Shown here: one piece after another, positions 8,942 to 18,981 of the stretch
How positions within the stretch are numbered: position 1 is the stretch's first letter
Layout of the letters: every line of letters begins with the position of its first letter
Assembly: GCA_010015655.1 (NCBI GenBank)
Contig: ML976673.1
Coordinates: 973,818 to 994,941, forward strand
Length of the DNA: 21,124 bases
Direction: 5' to 3'
DNA from: Bimuria novae-zelandiae CBS 107.79
Taxonomy: Eukaryota; Ascomycota; Dothideomycetes; Pleosporales; Didymosphaeriaceae
The notes under the pieces: generated by a model
Database searches by the model: none
The model's input: only the letters and a program-made list of their open reading frames with translations
What the model was told of the DNA's origin: nothing
Made by a program: the position numbers and the translations under genes

Positions 8942-10553
8942 ATGAACACAGATGAGAAGAGCCCAGCCACCGGTGCGGAAGCGGGCGCCGAAGACGCCAC
9001 TTCTACACCGCGGTGCACTTCTTCGGAACCCTCGACGCAATCAATTGAGTCGGGCAAGAAGGTATCGGTATGGCGGAGGACTTACGACGTCCTGAATTAT
9101 GTGCCGCCGCGATGCCGTTGGGACCCTGCGAAACCGCCGGTCTTCTCGATGAGCATGAACATACTGTTCGCGTTCGCGGCTGGCTTTACCGTCGCCAATT
9201 TGTACTACAGCCACCCCATACTGAATATTCTGGCCCATGACTTTGGGGTAGAGTACGAACAGGTGGCACAAATTCCGACAGTCATGCAAGCTGGGTATGC
9301 TGCAGGACTACTATTTCTGTGTCCTTTGGGAGACCTGTTACCTAGGAGACCATTTGTCGTTGGTTTGGTGGGGTTGACAGCAACATTATGGTTTGTATAT
9401 GCCTCCTTGCAATTGTAAAGAATCTATGCTGATCTATATAAGGCTCGGTCTTTGCTTGACATCGAACTTGGGAGTCTTCACGGCGATATCATTCCTCGTA
9501 TCGATCACCACGGTCACACCGCAACTTATGCTCCCTTTGGTAGGCGATCTCGCGCCTCCTCATCGACGCGCAGCCGCTCTCTCCGTTGTAGTTTCTGGTC
9601 TTCAGCTCGGCATTCTGGTCGCGCGTGTACTCTCCGGCACGATCGCGAACTTCGTTACTTGGCGCGCCGTGTACTGGATGGCCTTCGGTTTACAGTACCT
9701 CATCTTCGTACTGCTTTGGTTCTTCATGCCGGACTATCCCGCAACGAACACGAGCCTTAACTACTTTAAGCTACTGTGGAACATCGTGCAGATGCTGGGC
9801 CGACATCCCGTACTCGTACAAGCTTGTCTTGCAGGATTTTTCACGAGCTCAACGTTCACTAGCTTCTGGACCACGTTGACCTTCTTGCTTGCCGGATCAC
9901 CTTATTTCTACACACCCTTGATGATTGGTCTATTTGGGCTTATAGGCATCGCAGCCATGTGCTTCGGTCCTGTGTATGCCCGCAACGTCACCGACAAATT
10001 CGTGCCTCACATGTCTGTCCTCTTTGGCTTGCTGTGCTGCATCTTGGGCATCTGCTTCGGCACCTACCTTGGCACATTCACAGTAGCCGGTCCTGTGTTA
10101 CAAGCCTTCCTCCTGGACTTCGGAATGCAAACTGCACAGATCGCGAACCGCAGCTCCATCTACGCAATTGAGCCGAAACGTCGCAATGGCGTGAATACCG
10201 CCTTCATGGTCTTCACGTTCTGTGGCCAGCTTGTCGGCACTGCGGCTGGTAACCACATCTATGCTGCTGCGGGTTGGATCGGCAGTGGTAGCGCGAGCGT
10301 GGGGTTCATTGGAGGTGCGATACTCGTTATGCTCGCGCGAGGGCCGTGGGAGACAAGGTGGGTTGGGTGGAGAGGCGGGTGGAGTTTCAAGAAGAAGGAC
10401 AAGAATAGCGCGGATGGGAAGACGGCGGAATCGGCGAATGCGGTGCAAGGAGTAACACAGGGCGATGAGGAGATGCATGCGGAAGAGAGGGCCTTGGAAG
10501 AGGTGGCGGCGGAAGAGGGGCATAACAGTCCGCTCCATCCGCTCCATAATTAG
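8942..10553 (+). CDS. MFS transporter, 519 aa
   Basis: Two exons, 8942-9390 and 9443-10553. The 52-nt intron has donor GTTTGT, branch CTGAT and acceptor TATAAG, and splicing joins TATLW to LGLCLTSN within a membrane helix. The protein is a plasma- or organelle-membrane permease of the major facilitator superfamily, with a cytosolic Ser/Thr-rich N-tail of about 65 residues and some 12 hydrophobic segments. A motif A-like loop GDLLPRRP is at 130-137 and GDLAPPHRRAAA is in a later loop. The charged C-tail begins near 450 and is rich in Lys then Glu. The sequence is reminiscent of the drug/sugar efflux DHA1 group related to bacterial AraJ/NepI-type permeases, but the substrate cannot be read from sequence. 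The start at 8942 (GCGATGAAC) was chosen because it gives a usual N-tail length; in-frame ATGs at 8702 and 8786 would add 80 or 52 residues. Confidence 0.88.
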
Positions 10554-10898
10554 AATGATGTCAATATAGAAGGAGAGAAGCGCAGGCTGGACGAGACGAG
10601 TTCATCCAAAGATCGGAACGACTAGAAAAAATGGGTAGGTTAGCACACCTAGTGTTGGTGCGGTAGGCCCTCGCATAGATCGGAAAGTCGACCATTTGGA
10701 CATAACAAGCTAATAATCTATGAGAAGTGCGTCATTGCTGTGACAAAGGTTAGCGTGCAGCGTGCACAGTGTACGCACTAGCGCACAAGTATACATGCCA
10801 CGACCGTATAAACAGCTTCGCTTCGCGTTCTTACCCTCCTCCGCACTCATAGTCACTTAACGCGGCCAGCAAAGCACTCAGCTGGCTATACATATAGC
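10554..10898. promoter_or_regulatory. intergenic, old promoter of 2EXR relic
   Basis: Contains the MFS 3' flank and then a TATAAA element at 10807-10812, followed by a CT-rich run (about 10820-10850). This promoter-like arrangement lies about 90 bp before the ATG at 10899, so the decayed gene downstream may still be transcribed. Nothing else is recognised. Confidence 0.4.
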
Positions 10899-12178
10899 AT
10901 GGCGACTACCGCGCCGGCCCGTCCCCCGACCCTCCAGAACTGGCGGCAGTCGCACCTTCCCACACAGGAAGTCGACACGCCATGTCTACTTCGGCCCTCT
11001 TCCGGACTGTTGCTCGCGATACCAAGAGATCTGAAATTCCTTTTCAGTTCCTTCGCCTGCCCGCAGAATTGAGGAATTGGGTGTATCGTGAAGTCCTCAT
11101 CTATAAAGAGCGCGACCCATCGGACCTCGCGAACTACAACACCAACCCAGAACGCGATGGGGACTGGGAACCCGATGAATATGTCAAAAATCGAACATAT
11201 TAGCAGAACTGCAGGCTTGGTAGCTTCAGGTCGCCGTTCTGTGCGTACGACGTACTGCACTGGGAAGGGTTCTCGGAGTATAAGAAGCGGTTCGGTGTCG
11301 AGATTGCGATCCTGCGGACCAACAAGCAAGTCTACTCCGAGGCCATCGAGATCCTCTACCATAACAATTTCTGCGTCGACCTGCACCCCGCGGCTCCTGT
11401 CCTCACCCACGATCCGCGCATTCTCCAAGCCATGGCGCCCGAGCCGGATAAAGTTAGCAAAAGCTACAAGATCTCAATCCCAAGGGCATGGAAGCTCCCG
11501 CTCATCACACGCCTCTACCTCCGTCTTGAAGTTTGTACGACTCTCCCGCTTCCAGAGCCGCGGTATCTGCTCCCTGCTCTGTGTCAGATGACCAGCCTAC
11601 ACACACTCTACATCAGCATCATCTACCCCTGGTTCGATACGCGACACAATAACTACGCCTCCTAGGAAGCTATGAACCCATCTCGGGAGCATGCCGACCG
11701 CGTGCAGTTTTTCGTAGACGAGAACCTGCCTGTTGACCCAGAGATTACTGAAACGCTCGAAACTGTATTTGCAGCAATTCCCCCGTGGGTCAAGAAAGTT
11801 TTTTGCATCGGTAAAATCTACATACCTTTCTGCCACCCCTATTTCCACTATACCGAAGGTATTCCCTGCTTGGGAACGAGCAGGCGCATTAACTTCCGAG
11901 ATATGAGGTACGCAAGTGCAGGTCTACTCGAGGATGAGGCCCAAGAAGTCATGAAGGTGGATGGCTCCGACGTTGAAGAGTATCGCAGGAGGATTGCAAT
12001 CGCCGAGCAGAACCCAGTCATATCAGAAGAAACCGATGTGAGTCGTTATGCCTGACTGTATGAAGAGTTGTTGGAGATGGAAAAGGTTGCTGAGTATCAG
12101 AACGGGTTGAATAGAAGGACTATTGTGCGTTATCTTGTACCCAACCTTCAGCGATGGATCACGGTGGAAGTATGCTAG
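10899..12178 (+). pseudogene. decayed 2EXR / F-box-like domain gene
   Basis: One reading frame from the ATG at 10982 to a TAG at 12176-12178 (399 codons) holds consistent protein sequence but is broken by TAG at 11201, TAG at 11663 and TGA at 12053. The start of the domain, FLRLPAELRNWVYREVLIY, matches the N-terminal signature of fungal 2EXR (F-box-like) proteins. The second signature, ILRTNKQVYSEAIEILYHNN, follows after the first stop in the same frame. Upstream, an ATG at 10899 (TATA box 90 bp before it) opens a plausible N-terminus (PPTLQNWRQSHLPTQEVD) in a different frame. A small indel near 10965-10990 therefore probably also shifted the gene. No intron that removes the stops has good splice sites. 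2EXR proteins form large, fast-changing families in Dothideomycetes; their function is mostly unknown. Stop readthrough or assembly errors are less likely alternatives. Confidence 0.75.
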
Positions 12179-13058
12179 GAATTTTTGCATACCATGCTTC
12201 TCGCCCATTGGCCAATTGTATCAAGCGTCTACAAGTGCATGAGGAGCAATTTGGGATAACTACGATGGTTTCGAGTTTCATGTAAGGGAAGTGCAATCAC
12301 CAGTTAGATAGACGTCGTCAACTAGAAAATATCATTCACAATGAGATACAATCAACTGTTAGTTGTCTTGACGCAATTGAAATTATGATAGAGCTTGACT
12401 GAATGGTTTGATAACACGAAGAATGCGGGGTGTGCCGTCTCTATGCCCTCGCCGAGCAAACGGCTTGCGAAAGTCTTCTGTAGCTTGTTGGTACAAATGC
12501 CGCATGACTATGCGAAACGTGTTAGTTTTACCCTCCAAACGAGCCATGTGCTTGCTCACCGCCCCAGCAAAATTCATAACAACCTGCACACTACATAGTT
12601 CATCCCACAAATCTTGCCCACCGCAATTATTTAGTCAGGAGGCCAGAGTTTGTTCTGGATTGGGCAAGGCTAGTAGTGTTTTTCAACAAATTGGCTGTGT
12701 AGCAAATCGATTCCAGAGCTTCGCAAGCTTCGTGAAAGCTGCGGTAAAACGCGCAAAAAGAACTTGATTTTTGGCAAACAGTTTGATTTTGAGGCTCTAG
12801 CTGTGTAGCAAATAATTTTTGTGAGGTATATAAGCAAGATGCTCTACCGAATGATTCTTCCAGGGATAACTCAGGTACTATTTCTACAGCACAACTGGGG
12901 GCTTCGCCAGCCTTTACAGTATCTCCCTCAGGCCTCCTAGGCATGCGTCTGGCGTCGTTACTGCTGATGCGTAGTGCTGTTCGTCCCTCGATGGTCGAGT
13001 CGGGGCTTTCTAGCACTTAGATACTCTCGACCGCTATTTCTCATCTCTGCTTTTTAAT
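12179..13058. other. intergenic, no gene supported
   Basis: Short overlapping frames on both strands (around 12383-12610, 12408-12767, 12627-13016) show no motifs. The 14-mer GCTGTGTAGCAAAT occurs at 12694-12707 and 12800-12813. A TATATAAG element at 12827-12834 is followed by an ATG at 12840 that opens only 33 codons. CCAAT/ATTGG motifs overlap near 12204-12216. This could be a worn transposon or gene relic, but no terminal repeats were found. Confidence 0.4.
12694..12813. repeat. 14-bp direct repeat, 106 bp apart
   Basis: GCTGTGTAGCAAAT is present exactly at 12694-12707 and at 12800-12813. It may be a footprint of a small duplication or a remnant of a mobile element; there is no coding content between the copies. 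Confidence 0.6.
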
Positions 13059-13478
13059 AAGGCTCTAACGTTCTCTTACCGCTGGTCTCCAACATGATCC
13101 GCGAAACGAGATAGTGGAGAGCCGCTCCGCCAAACGCTAGATTTCCTTCACTCAGCCTCTAATTCCCGCCAACATCGTCCGTGTACTCGGCACAATGTCG
13201 CACTCAGCCTTCGCCAAACAGTCAATTCCCTCACTCAGCCTCATATTCCAGTCAAAATGGCCCCTCCGCTGGAGATAACAGAGACACCTGCTCTTCGTCA
13301 AACAGCCAGTTCCCTCACTGGGACTTCGAATCCGGCCCATACGACCCGTGCCCTCGAGAGAACAGAGAAGTTCTGACTTTTGCATACGGTTAAGTCCCTC
13401 ACTTAGCCTTTAGTTCGAGTCAGCATGACCTATGCAATCGCGGTGATGGAACGCTGCCAACCTCGATAAACGGCGGAG
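13059..13478. repeat. degenerate 84-bp tandem repeat, 4-5 copies
   Basis: An anchor close to TTCCCTCACTCAGCCT recurs at 13143, 13226, 13310 and 13394, spacings of 83, 84 and 84 bp. About 20 bases after each anchor comes a block resembling TTCCAGTCAACATGGCC (for example at about 13250 and 13417). Copies 1 and 2 end in a block resembling CGCCAAACAGTCA. A fifth, partial copy precedes at about 13071-13142, recognisable by CCAACATGATCC and CGCCAAACG. The copies are clearly diverged. The array ends about 30 bp before the TATA box of the gene at 13673. In one frame (13181-13393) two copies translate to 28-residue units that both start NSQFPH, but the 83-bp spacing and a stop break the frame in copy 1. 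Confidence 0.75.
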
Positions 13479-13506
13479 TGAGCGAAGGGAACTCTTCGCT
13501 TTCGAG

Positions 13507-13672
13507 TATATAAACCCTGCATCGCCCGACGATATATCCTTCTCTACAACAACCTCAAGAGAGCTCTTAACAACCATATCTATATACTCTCCTTCTCTTC
13601 ACTCTCTACGTTCTCTACTGATATATATACTCTCCTTCTCTTTCCCTGCCGCCAACTCCAGACATCAGAAAG
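13507..13672 (+). promoter_or_regulatory. TATA box and CT-rich leader of the orphan gene
   Basis: TATATAAA at 13507-13514, then a leader of about 130 bases that is strongly CT-rich and has no ATG before 13673. The 16-mer ATACTCTCCTTCTCTT occurs twice in it (near 13584 and 13627). TATA plus a pyrimidine-rich leader is typical of strongly or conditionally expressed fungal genes. The start site is inferred near 13540. Confidence 0.6.
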
Positions 13673-14195
13673 ATGTCTGCCTCTAACATCTCTACCTCGA
13701 CCTCTTCGGGCCCCTCCAATAACTACAACAACGACTCATTCTTCCAGGATGGCAACGGCCAATCACGCACGACCTCGGCGTGGTCCGAATCCTATAGGAG
13801 AGCCAACGATGGGAACAACTTCGGGGTCGTTATTAAGCATTTTTACGCGTCTCCCCGATGGATCCGGGAGACCTTGAAAAACGCCCAAGACTACACCAGC
13901 TACACGGGCAGGGTCCTTAGTGAGGGAAGGCTCAGGGACGGTTTCGTTGACGGTCGAGCGATTGGCACACCGGTGGAGAGCAACCCACCTTCGCTCGTGT
14001 CCGACCACGGTAAGCTTTCAAACCCTCTAGGCGGCTGTTTTGTATGGTATGGTGCTAATCTCCGGGTAGGCACGAGCAGCACCGCCTCGTAGGCGTTCTC
14101 TCAAAGACTCCTTCGTTAGGAGCGAGACAGCTGTAAGTGATACTCATTCTTCCGCTATTTCTGCGCTAATCCTAGCTGGGTTCTAGATCGAATAG
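13673..14195 (+). CDS. small orphan protein, 132 aa, three exons
   Basis: Model: exons 13673-14009, 14080-14132 and 14187-14195. Intron 1 has donor GTAAGC and branch GCTAATC; intron 2 (54 nt) has donor GTAAGT, branch GCTAATCC and acceptor TTCTAG. The CAG acceptor ending at 14079 was chosen because it joins the frame to PPRRRSLKDSFVRSETA and then a short last exon IE-stop. Residues 1-50 are Ser/Asn-rich and probably disordered. Residues 50-110 look folded (FGVVIKHFYASPRWIRETL, then a short Gly/Arg/Asp part). The C-terminus is basic with an RRRSLKDS phosphosite-like motif. There is no signal peptide or membrane helix. I do not recognise the family. The strong TATA box and leader support a real gene. 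A different 3' splice choice would give a 119-aa form ending GTSSTAS. Confidence 0.65.
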
Positions 14196-15117
14196 ATAGT
14201 CGTCTTTTACTTTCTCTTCTCGCTCGAATCCGGGTATCATCGGTCGCTGGTGGCCTTTGAGACGGATTCGAGGATGTTTAATTCTTAGTGGGTGTTGAGA
14301 TTTAGCAGGAGAGTTTGGATTTGTGCGATTGATTTTTGTTTTGCAAGAGAGATGGGTAGATGGATGGATAGATAGAAGGAATACAGGTTATGCCCATGTC
14401 ACACAGCATGCTCCTGATCCGTGAGTATTATCCCTATATTAACAATCACTCTTGTCATTCTGTAGAAGAAATGGCACATTCTAAAGGTAGGGAATCTATT
14501 CACCATTGAAGGCATTCTGCGGCCGTGAGGGTTGAAGGTGAATTGGTCGTCGGAACCAGAACGAGATGGTGCCGACGCACGTGCTCTGGAATGGGAATGG
14601 AAGCGACGACGAGCCCTGCACCAGCAGGCATGAGGCCTTTGGCTGCATACGCGCATGCCATCAGAGGCCTATTGTATATGATGAATGTGAAATTGTCCCT
14701 CCGCTGTAACGGCAGACGCATCGCGCTCGTTAATTCGCGAACCGGCACAAGGGCACGCGTAGGGGTCGGGCCACGCGAGCACCTCGCGTATGACGTGGGG
14801 TGCGGTGCGTGCCGTCAGCCTAGCCATCCCATCTCTGCAGCGTGACCATTTGAGACGAAGGTACAAACCCGCAGTATCCGGCAAGCAAACGCTTAAGACC
14901 CTATAATGCAGGGCTCCACCGCTATCACACCGCTACCGCAGTCGCTACCGCACGTCAAGCCGAATCGCTGCTAGCTTTCCGCTAGATGCTGCTCACATCG
15001 CGCACATATTCGCTCGCTCAGATCCCAGACGCGGATTGCACGGAAGCTCGCCCTTCGTACTTTCTGCTTTCGCAGCCGCGCCAGGAGCGGCGCAGGGAGG
15101 AACAGCGACGATTCAGA
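14196..15117. other. intergenic: orphan gene 3' end and lipase promoter
   Basis: GATG/GATA-type microsatellite at about 14347-14375. Overlapping short frames on both strands at 14399-14884 have no motifs. The run 14918-14960 contains repeated CCGCTA/CGCTACCGC units. The lipase frame is open upstream of its start back to 14974, so a short N-terminal extension is possible but not expected. No clear TATA box. Confidence 0.4.
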
Positions 15118-18100
15118 ATGCTCCTCTTGCACCAGACGGGCAGCGTGAAGGTCGGAGAAGTAGTCAGGTACGGACCCTGATGCACGCGATATGTGTTGCG
15201 GTACTGACGGCATGATGACAGGTACACGGTCACGTATACACCCTCCCAGGACCGCATACTACCTTCACCGAACTTTCTACACGTACGGATACGGAACACG
15301 TCTGCGATCCCCCTCCGTGCGGCATACCTCCACGGCCCTTACAATATCCACGTCGCCGCATACCCGTCCACGTTCAACCCGAACAAGAAGGTCGAGGCGC
15401 CCAGGAAGGAAGGAGTGCCAGAATTCGAGCCGAATCTCAAGGCGGGAGGCTCGTGGAATGCACGGCTTACCGTGCCAGACGACATTCGCGAGGTGGGCGG
15501 AGACAGAGAGCAGAGCGATGGCACGCCGAAGAGCGCAACATGGATAATCGAGATCGCCTCGCAGATTATATTCTCGCAGTCGGCGTCTACGGGCTTCGAG
15601 CTCCTCGTTGCGCGGGATGAGAAGTCGCTCGATCTAGGCTTCATGGCCGTCACCGGGAACTCGCACGGAGTCCCCGGCCAAGTCCAGGATCACCAGCAGG
15701 GAAAGCAGTCGCATAAGGCGAGCCATACGGCGAATCCAAAAGGTGTATATTCCAAAGCGATCAAATTGGTCGTGGACGACACTACGAGCTTGTGGAACAA
15801 GCCGGAGCTACCCGAGTTCAAGCAGGAAGACGCGAAGAAGCCTGGCCGCCGATCCGCAGAAATGACCCAAGAACAGCCGAAGGAGCCACGCAAACAGAAG
15901 AAGATACATCTTGTGATTCTTACACACGGGCTTCATAGCAACCTCGGCGCAGATATGTTGTATCTCAAAGAGAGCATCGATGCCACTGCTAAACAAGCGC
16001 GGGAAGATCGGAGGAGGCGGTGGCAAGAGGAACGGCAAAGAACAAGACCGGAAAGGGCGGACAAGACAGAAATCGGCGACGTCTCGACTGCTCCGTTGTC
16101 CGGCGGCCAAGATGGCATCGCTTCCGAGGATGAAGACGACGATGACGAGGAGGTCGTGGTGCGTGGTTTCGATAAGAACGTGATACGCACTGAACGCGGC
16201 ATTCAGTATCTCGGCAAAAGGTTAGCTAAGCACGTCCTCGAGCTGACATACCCGGACCAGCCCTATCGTCCGCTCAAGAAGCCGAAGATGAAGTCACCGT
16301 TCAGCCCGACCAAGGACAAGGCAAATACCGGTCTCCCATCACATGAAGGGAGCAGCATCCACCATCAAGGGTCTTCGGATCAGGACAAGAGGGCTTATAA
16401 GTTCACAAGCATCAGTTTCGTTGGTCATTCTCTTGGCGGCGTCGTGCAGACCTACGCTATCGCCTACATACATAAGCACTCTCCGCAGTTCTTCGAGAAC
16501 ATTAAGCCCATCAACTTCATCGCCATGGCTTCTCCATTCCTAGGGCTCAGCAACGAGAACCCCATGTACGTCAAGTTCGCTTTGGACTTCGGACTAGTCG
16601 GGAGAACGGGCCAAGACCTCGGATTGACCTGGAGGGCCCCGACGCTGGCTAGAAGTGGATGGTCAGCCATGGTGAGCGGCCTCGGTGGGCAATCGCAGAG
16701 TCAACATAACCAAGACGACCCTGGCTCCAAGCCATTGCTCCGGATCCTGCCAAGTGGCCCAGCACACCAAGTTCTTCGAATGTTCAGAAACAGGACCCTT
16801 TACTCTAATGTTGTCAATGATGGCATCGTACCACTTCGCACGAGTTGCCTGTTGTTCTTGGACTGGAGAGGTCTTGACAAAGTCGAGAAGGCGAGGCGGG
16901 AGAATGGCCTCATTGGCACGGTGGCCGCCTGGGGATTTGGGCAATTGATCGGCCAGAACACATCACCGAATCCATCAAGGACGACTTTCTCTGATGATCA
17001 GCCGGAACACACAGAATCACCATCGTTCAGTGGCGATGATACTGCTGTGCCTCAGCCCGGTGTGGACGTAACGAACCAAGACGATGAGGCCCAAGCTGCC
17101 GCAAAGCCCAGCGCAAATCAGTGGATAGATGGGCAGAGACGGAATTCTGATAGTAAGCTCGCGTCATCTAGTAGCTTCCAAAACGCGGGGACTCTCTCTA
17201 CACTATGGAATTACATACGTCCATCGGGTAAGCACACTGCCAAGGACAAGAAGATGTTCAAGAGAAGCCAGACGATTGCAATGGAACAGGAAGAGGCGAA
17301 TCGATTGGATGGAGCAGCCTCGCCGGAGCAGTCGGAGCAACAGTGGAAACGACCACAGGCGACACGAGGTGATTCCATACTCGAGGATTCTTCACACGTT
17401 GCTGGCCCGCCGAAAACGACGATTTTCGAATCCGCTGGCGATCTCCTTGCCCCGCCTGTACCTCCAACGTCTTGGATCATTGATCCTTCGACCAGAGCCC
17501 GTACGATCTTCCACGACCGCATTTACCACCCCGAAGACATCCCGCCGCCTCCCGCCAAGAAGAGAAGTACAGGTCGCTCGTTCTCAGGCGACAGTAATTC
17601 ATCACAGCTCTCCGCTGGTAGTGTAGACGAGACGAGTGGGCTGAAGGTCGAAGAGAAGATCGCTCGCGCGTATCACAGAGATCTATCCTGGCGCAAGGTA
17701 TTGGTGCGACTGGAGCCAGATGCCCACAACAACATCATCGTTCGCCGCATGTTCGCTAACGCGTACGGATGGCCTGTTATCAAGCACTTGTGCGACACCC
17801 ATTTCGCCGATACCTTCGCAGCGAATACGCGTGACGAGAATGAGCCGGCAATCGATCGCGCGAGGGGCATTAATGCACCGGTCAAAGACGACGGAGAGCA
17901 CGTCAAGGGACAGGAGGACGTGGTCCCGCCAATAGAACGCACCGAGAGCGAAATGCGCGAGGTTGCTGACGAGCTTGCTCCGCTCATGTCGCATGCGCAT
18001 CAACGCCCGCGTGAACATACCATTGATTCGGTGCGCAGCAAGGATTCAGCTACCTGGGATGACATGTACTTCGAAGGCACCTCCGACGAAGAGGACGAGG

Positions 18101-18540
18101 ACGACGATCGCAATGCAATTCAGAGGTTTTTGCAGCTGCCGCCGCCGGGCAAGAAGGTCCCCAAAGCACCCGAGACCCCGCGTGGCACGAGCCAGGCCGA
18201 CATCGCCGACTTCCTCTCCACATCTCCCCAGGGTATGGACATGCATCGCGGGCTCGGATCGTCGCCGGCCAGGTCAACGACAGCGCGGGAACCTGATTCG
18301 CTGGAATCAATGGGCGGTACTACTTTACTCAGCAGAGGAAGGCAAACGTCCAGCCCAACTCAAACGCCTTCAACAACTATCAGCGGCGTTGGCCTTCGAA
18401 GACCGATTGATGTCACCAGCCCGCCGTCTGCCTCGGGACAAGAAGGTCGCGCACGAAGCGGTAGCGGGGGCGTGTCCGAGCAGGTCGCACGGCTGAGCTA
18501 CTTCCCCGATGTCAAACCTGGCGACACCAACCAAGCTTGA
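15118..18540 (+). CDS. DUF676 serine lipase/esterase (ROG1-like), 1122 aa
   Basis: Exons 15118-15167 and 15222-18540. The 54-nt intron has donor GTACGG, branch TACTGAC and acceptor ACAG, and splicing restores VGEVVRYTVTYTP. The N-terminus MLLLHQTGSVKVGE and the following beta-rich region match fungal ROG1/YDL109C-type lipases. Catalytic alpha/beta-hydrolase parts: oxyanion-side motif THGLHSN (His252), nucleophile elbow GHSLGG (Ser420), acid NDGIVPLRTS (Asp550) and PDAHNNIIVRR (His852) as likely catalytic His. An acidic loop (EDEDDDDEE, about residues 304-312) and some 290 disordered residues separate these parts; the last 200 residues are also low complexity. Yeast Rog1 is a monoacylglycerol lipase; substrate here is inferred only as an acyl-lipid ester, and the protein is presumably cytosolic or on lipid droplets/membranes. 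The 15118 start matches the family N-terminus. The product is much longer than yeast Rog1 because of the disordered inserts. Confidence 0.92.
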
Positions 18541-18981
18541 TTTGGCATTTGCGGAGAGACCAAAGTCGTAGCAGGCGTTTGGATTGGGTATACCCTCGAG
18601 TATTGGTTTGTACACTGTGTATGGCTATACTACTTATGAATGTGCATCATTTCCTTCTTTTGTCTCTGTACGACCATATGCTTTTTCCCACCTTGTCTTC
18701 CCCCAGACTGTACGTTCCTCGTTCAATTCTCCGAGTACGTGCTGCTTCGAGGGATATCTGCCTGAGGTTTTGGGACTGCTACCTGTGGAGCGCGCCAGCC
18801 AGATGTGTAAGTGTTTTTGCTGTTCATTTTACTCTCACCTTCACCTGGGCAACGCGGTTGTAATTCGGCTTGCTGCACTGCGGCAACGCGATTTTGTAGA
18901 TATATCTCGAACTCGTAGTGGCTCTTTCCCTTTTCCTCTCCAGCCAGCCCCGAGTCGCCGTTTGCCGTTTTTGCTTTAAAA
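18541..18981. promoter_or_regulatory. lipase 3' UTR and promoter of the Cys-rich gene
   Basis: Lies between two genes on the same strand. The first part is T-rich (about 18645-18720), suiting lipase 3' processing. The last 60 bases before 18982 are CT/T-rich (TCTTTCCCTTTTCCTCTCC) as in fungal leaders, ending with AAAAATGG around the start. No tRNA or other element seen. Confidence 0.45.

Noticed and set aside
11625..11645. tRNA-like GGTTCGATAC
   Set aside because: Lies within the 2EXR relic's reading frame and has no paired stems around it.
12038..12067. Possible intron (GTGAGT...GAAGAG) that would remove the TGA at 12053
   Set aside because: Only about 30 nt, well below the 49-70 nt of the introns modelled in this window, and two other stops in the gene would remain.
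13320..13345. tRNA-like B box (TTCGAATCC)
   Set aside because: No matching A box, acceptor stem or cloverleaf; it is part of the diverged 84-bp repeat.
14010..14098. Unspliced 139-aa version of the orphan protein as the main product
   Set aside because: The region has a good donor, branch point and acceptors, and splicing to 14080 leads into a sensible tail and second intron.
15415..18540. Lipase starting at GTG 15415
   Set aside because: The family N-terminus (MLLLHQTGSVKVGE) is encoded upstream and joins in frame through a 54-nt intron.
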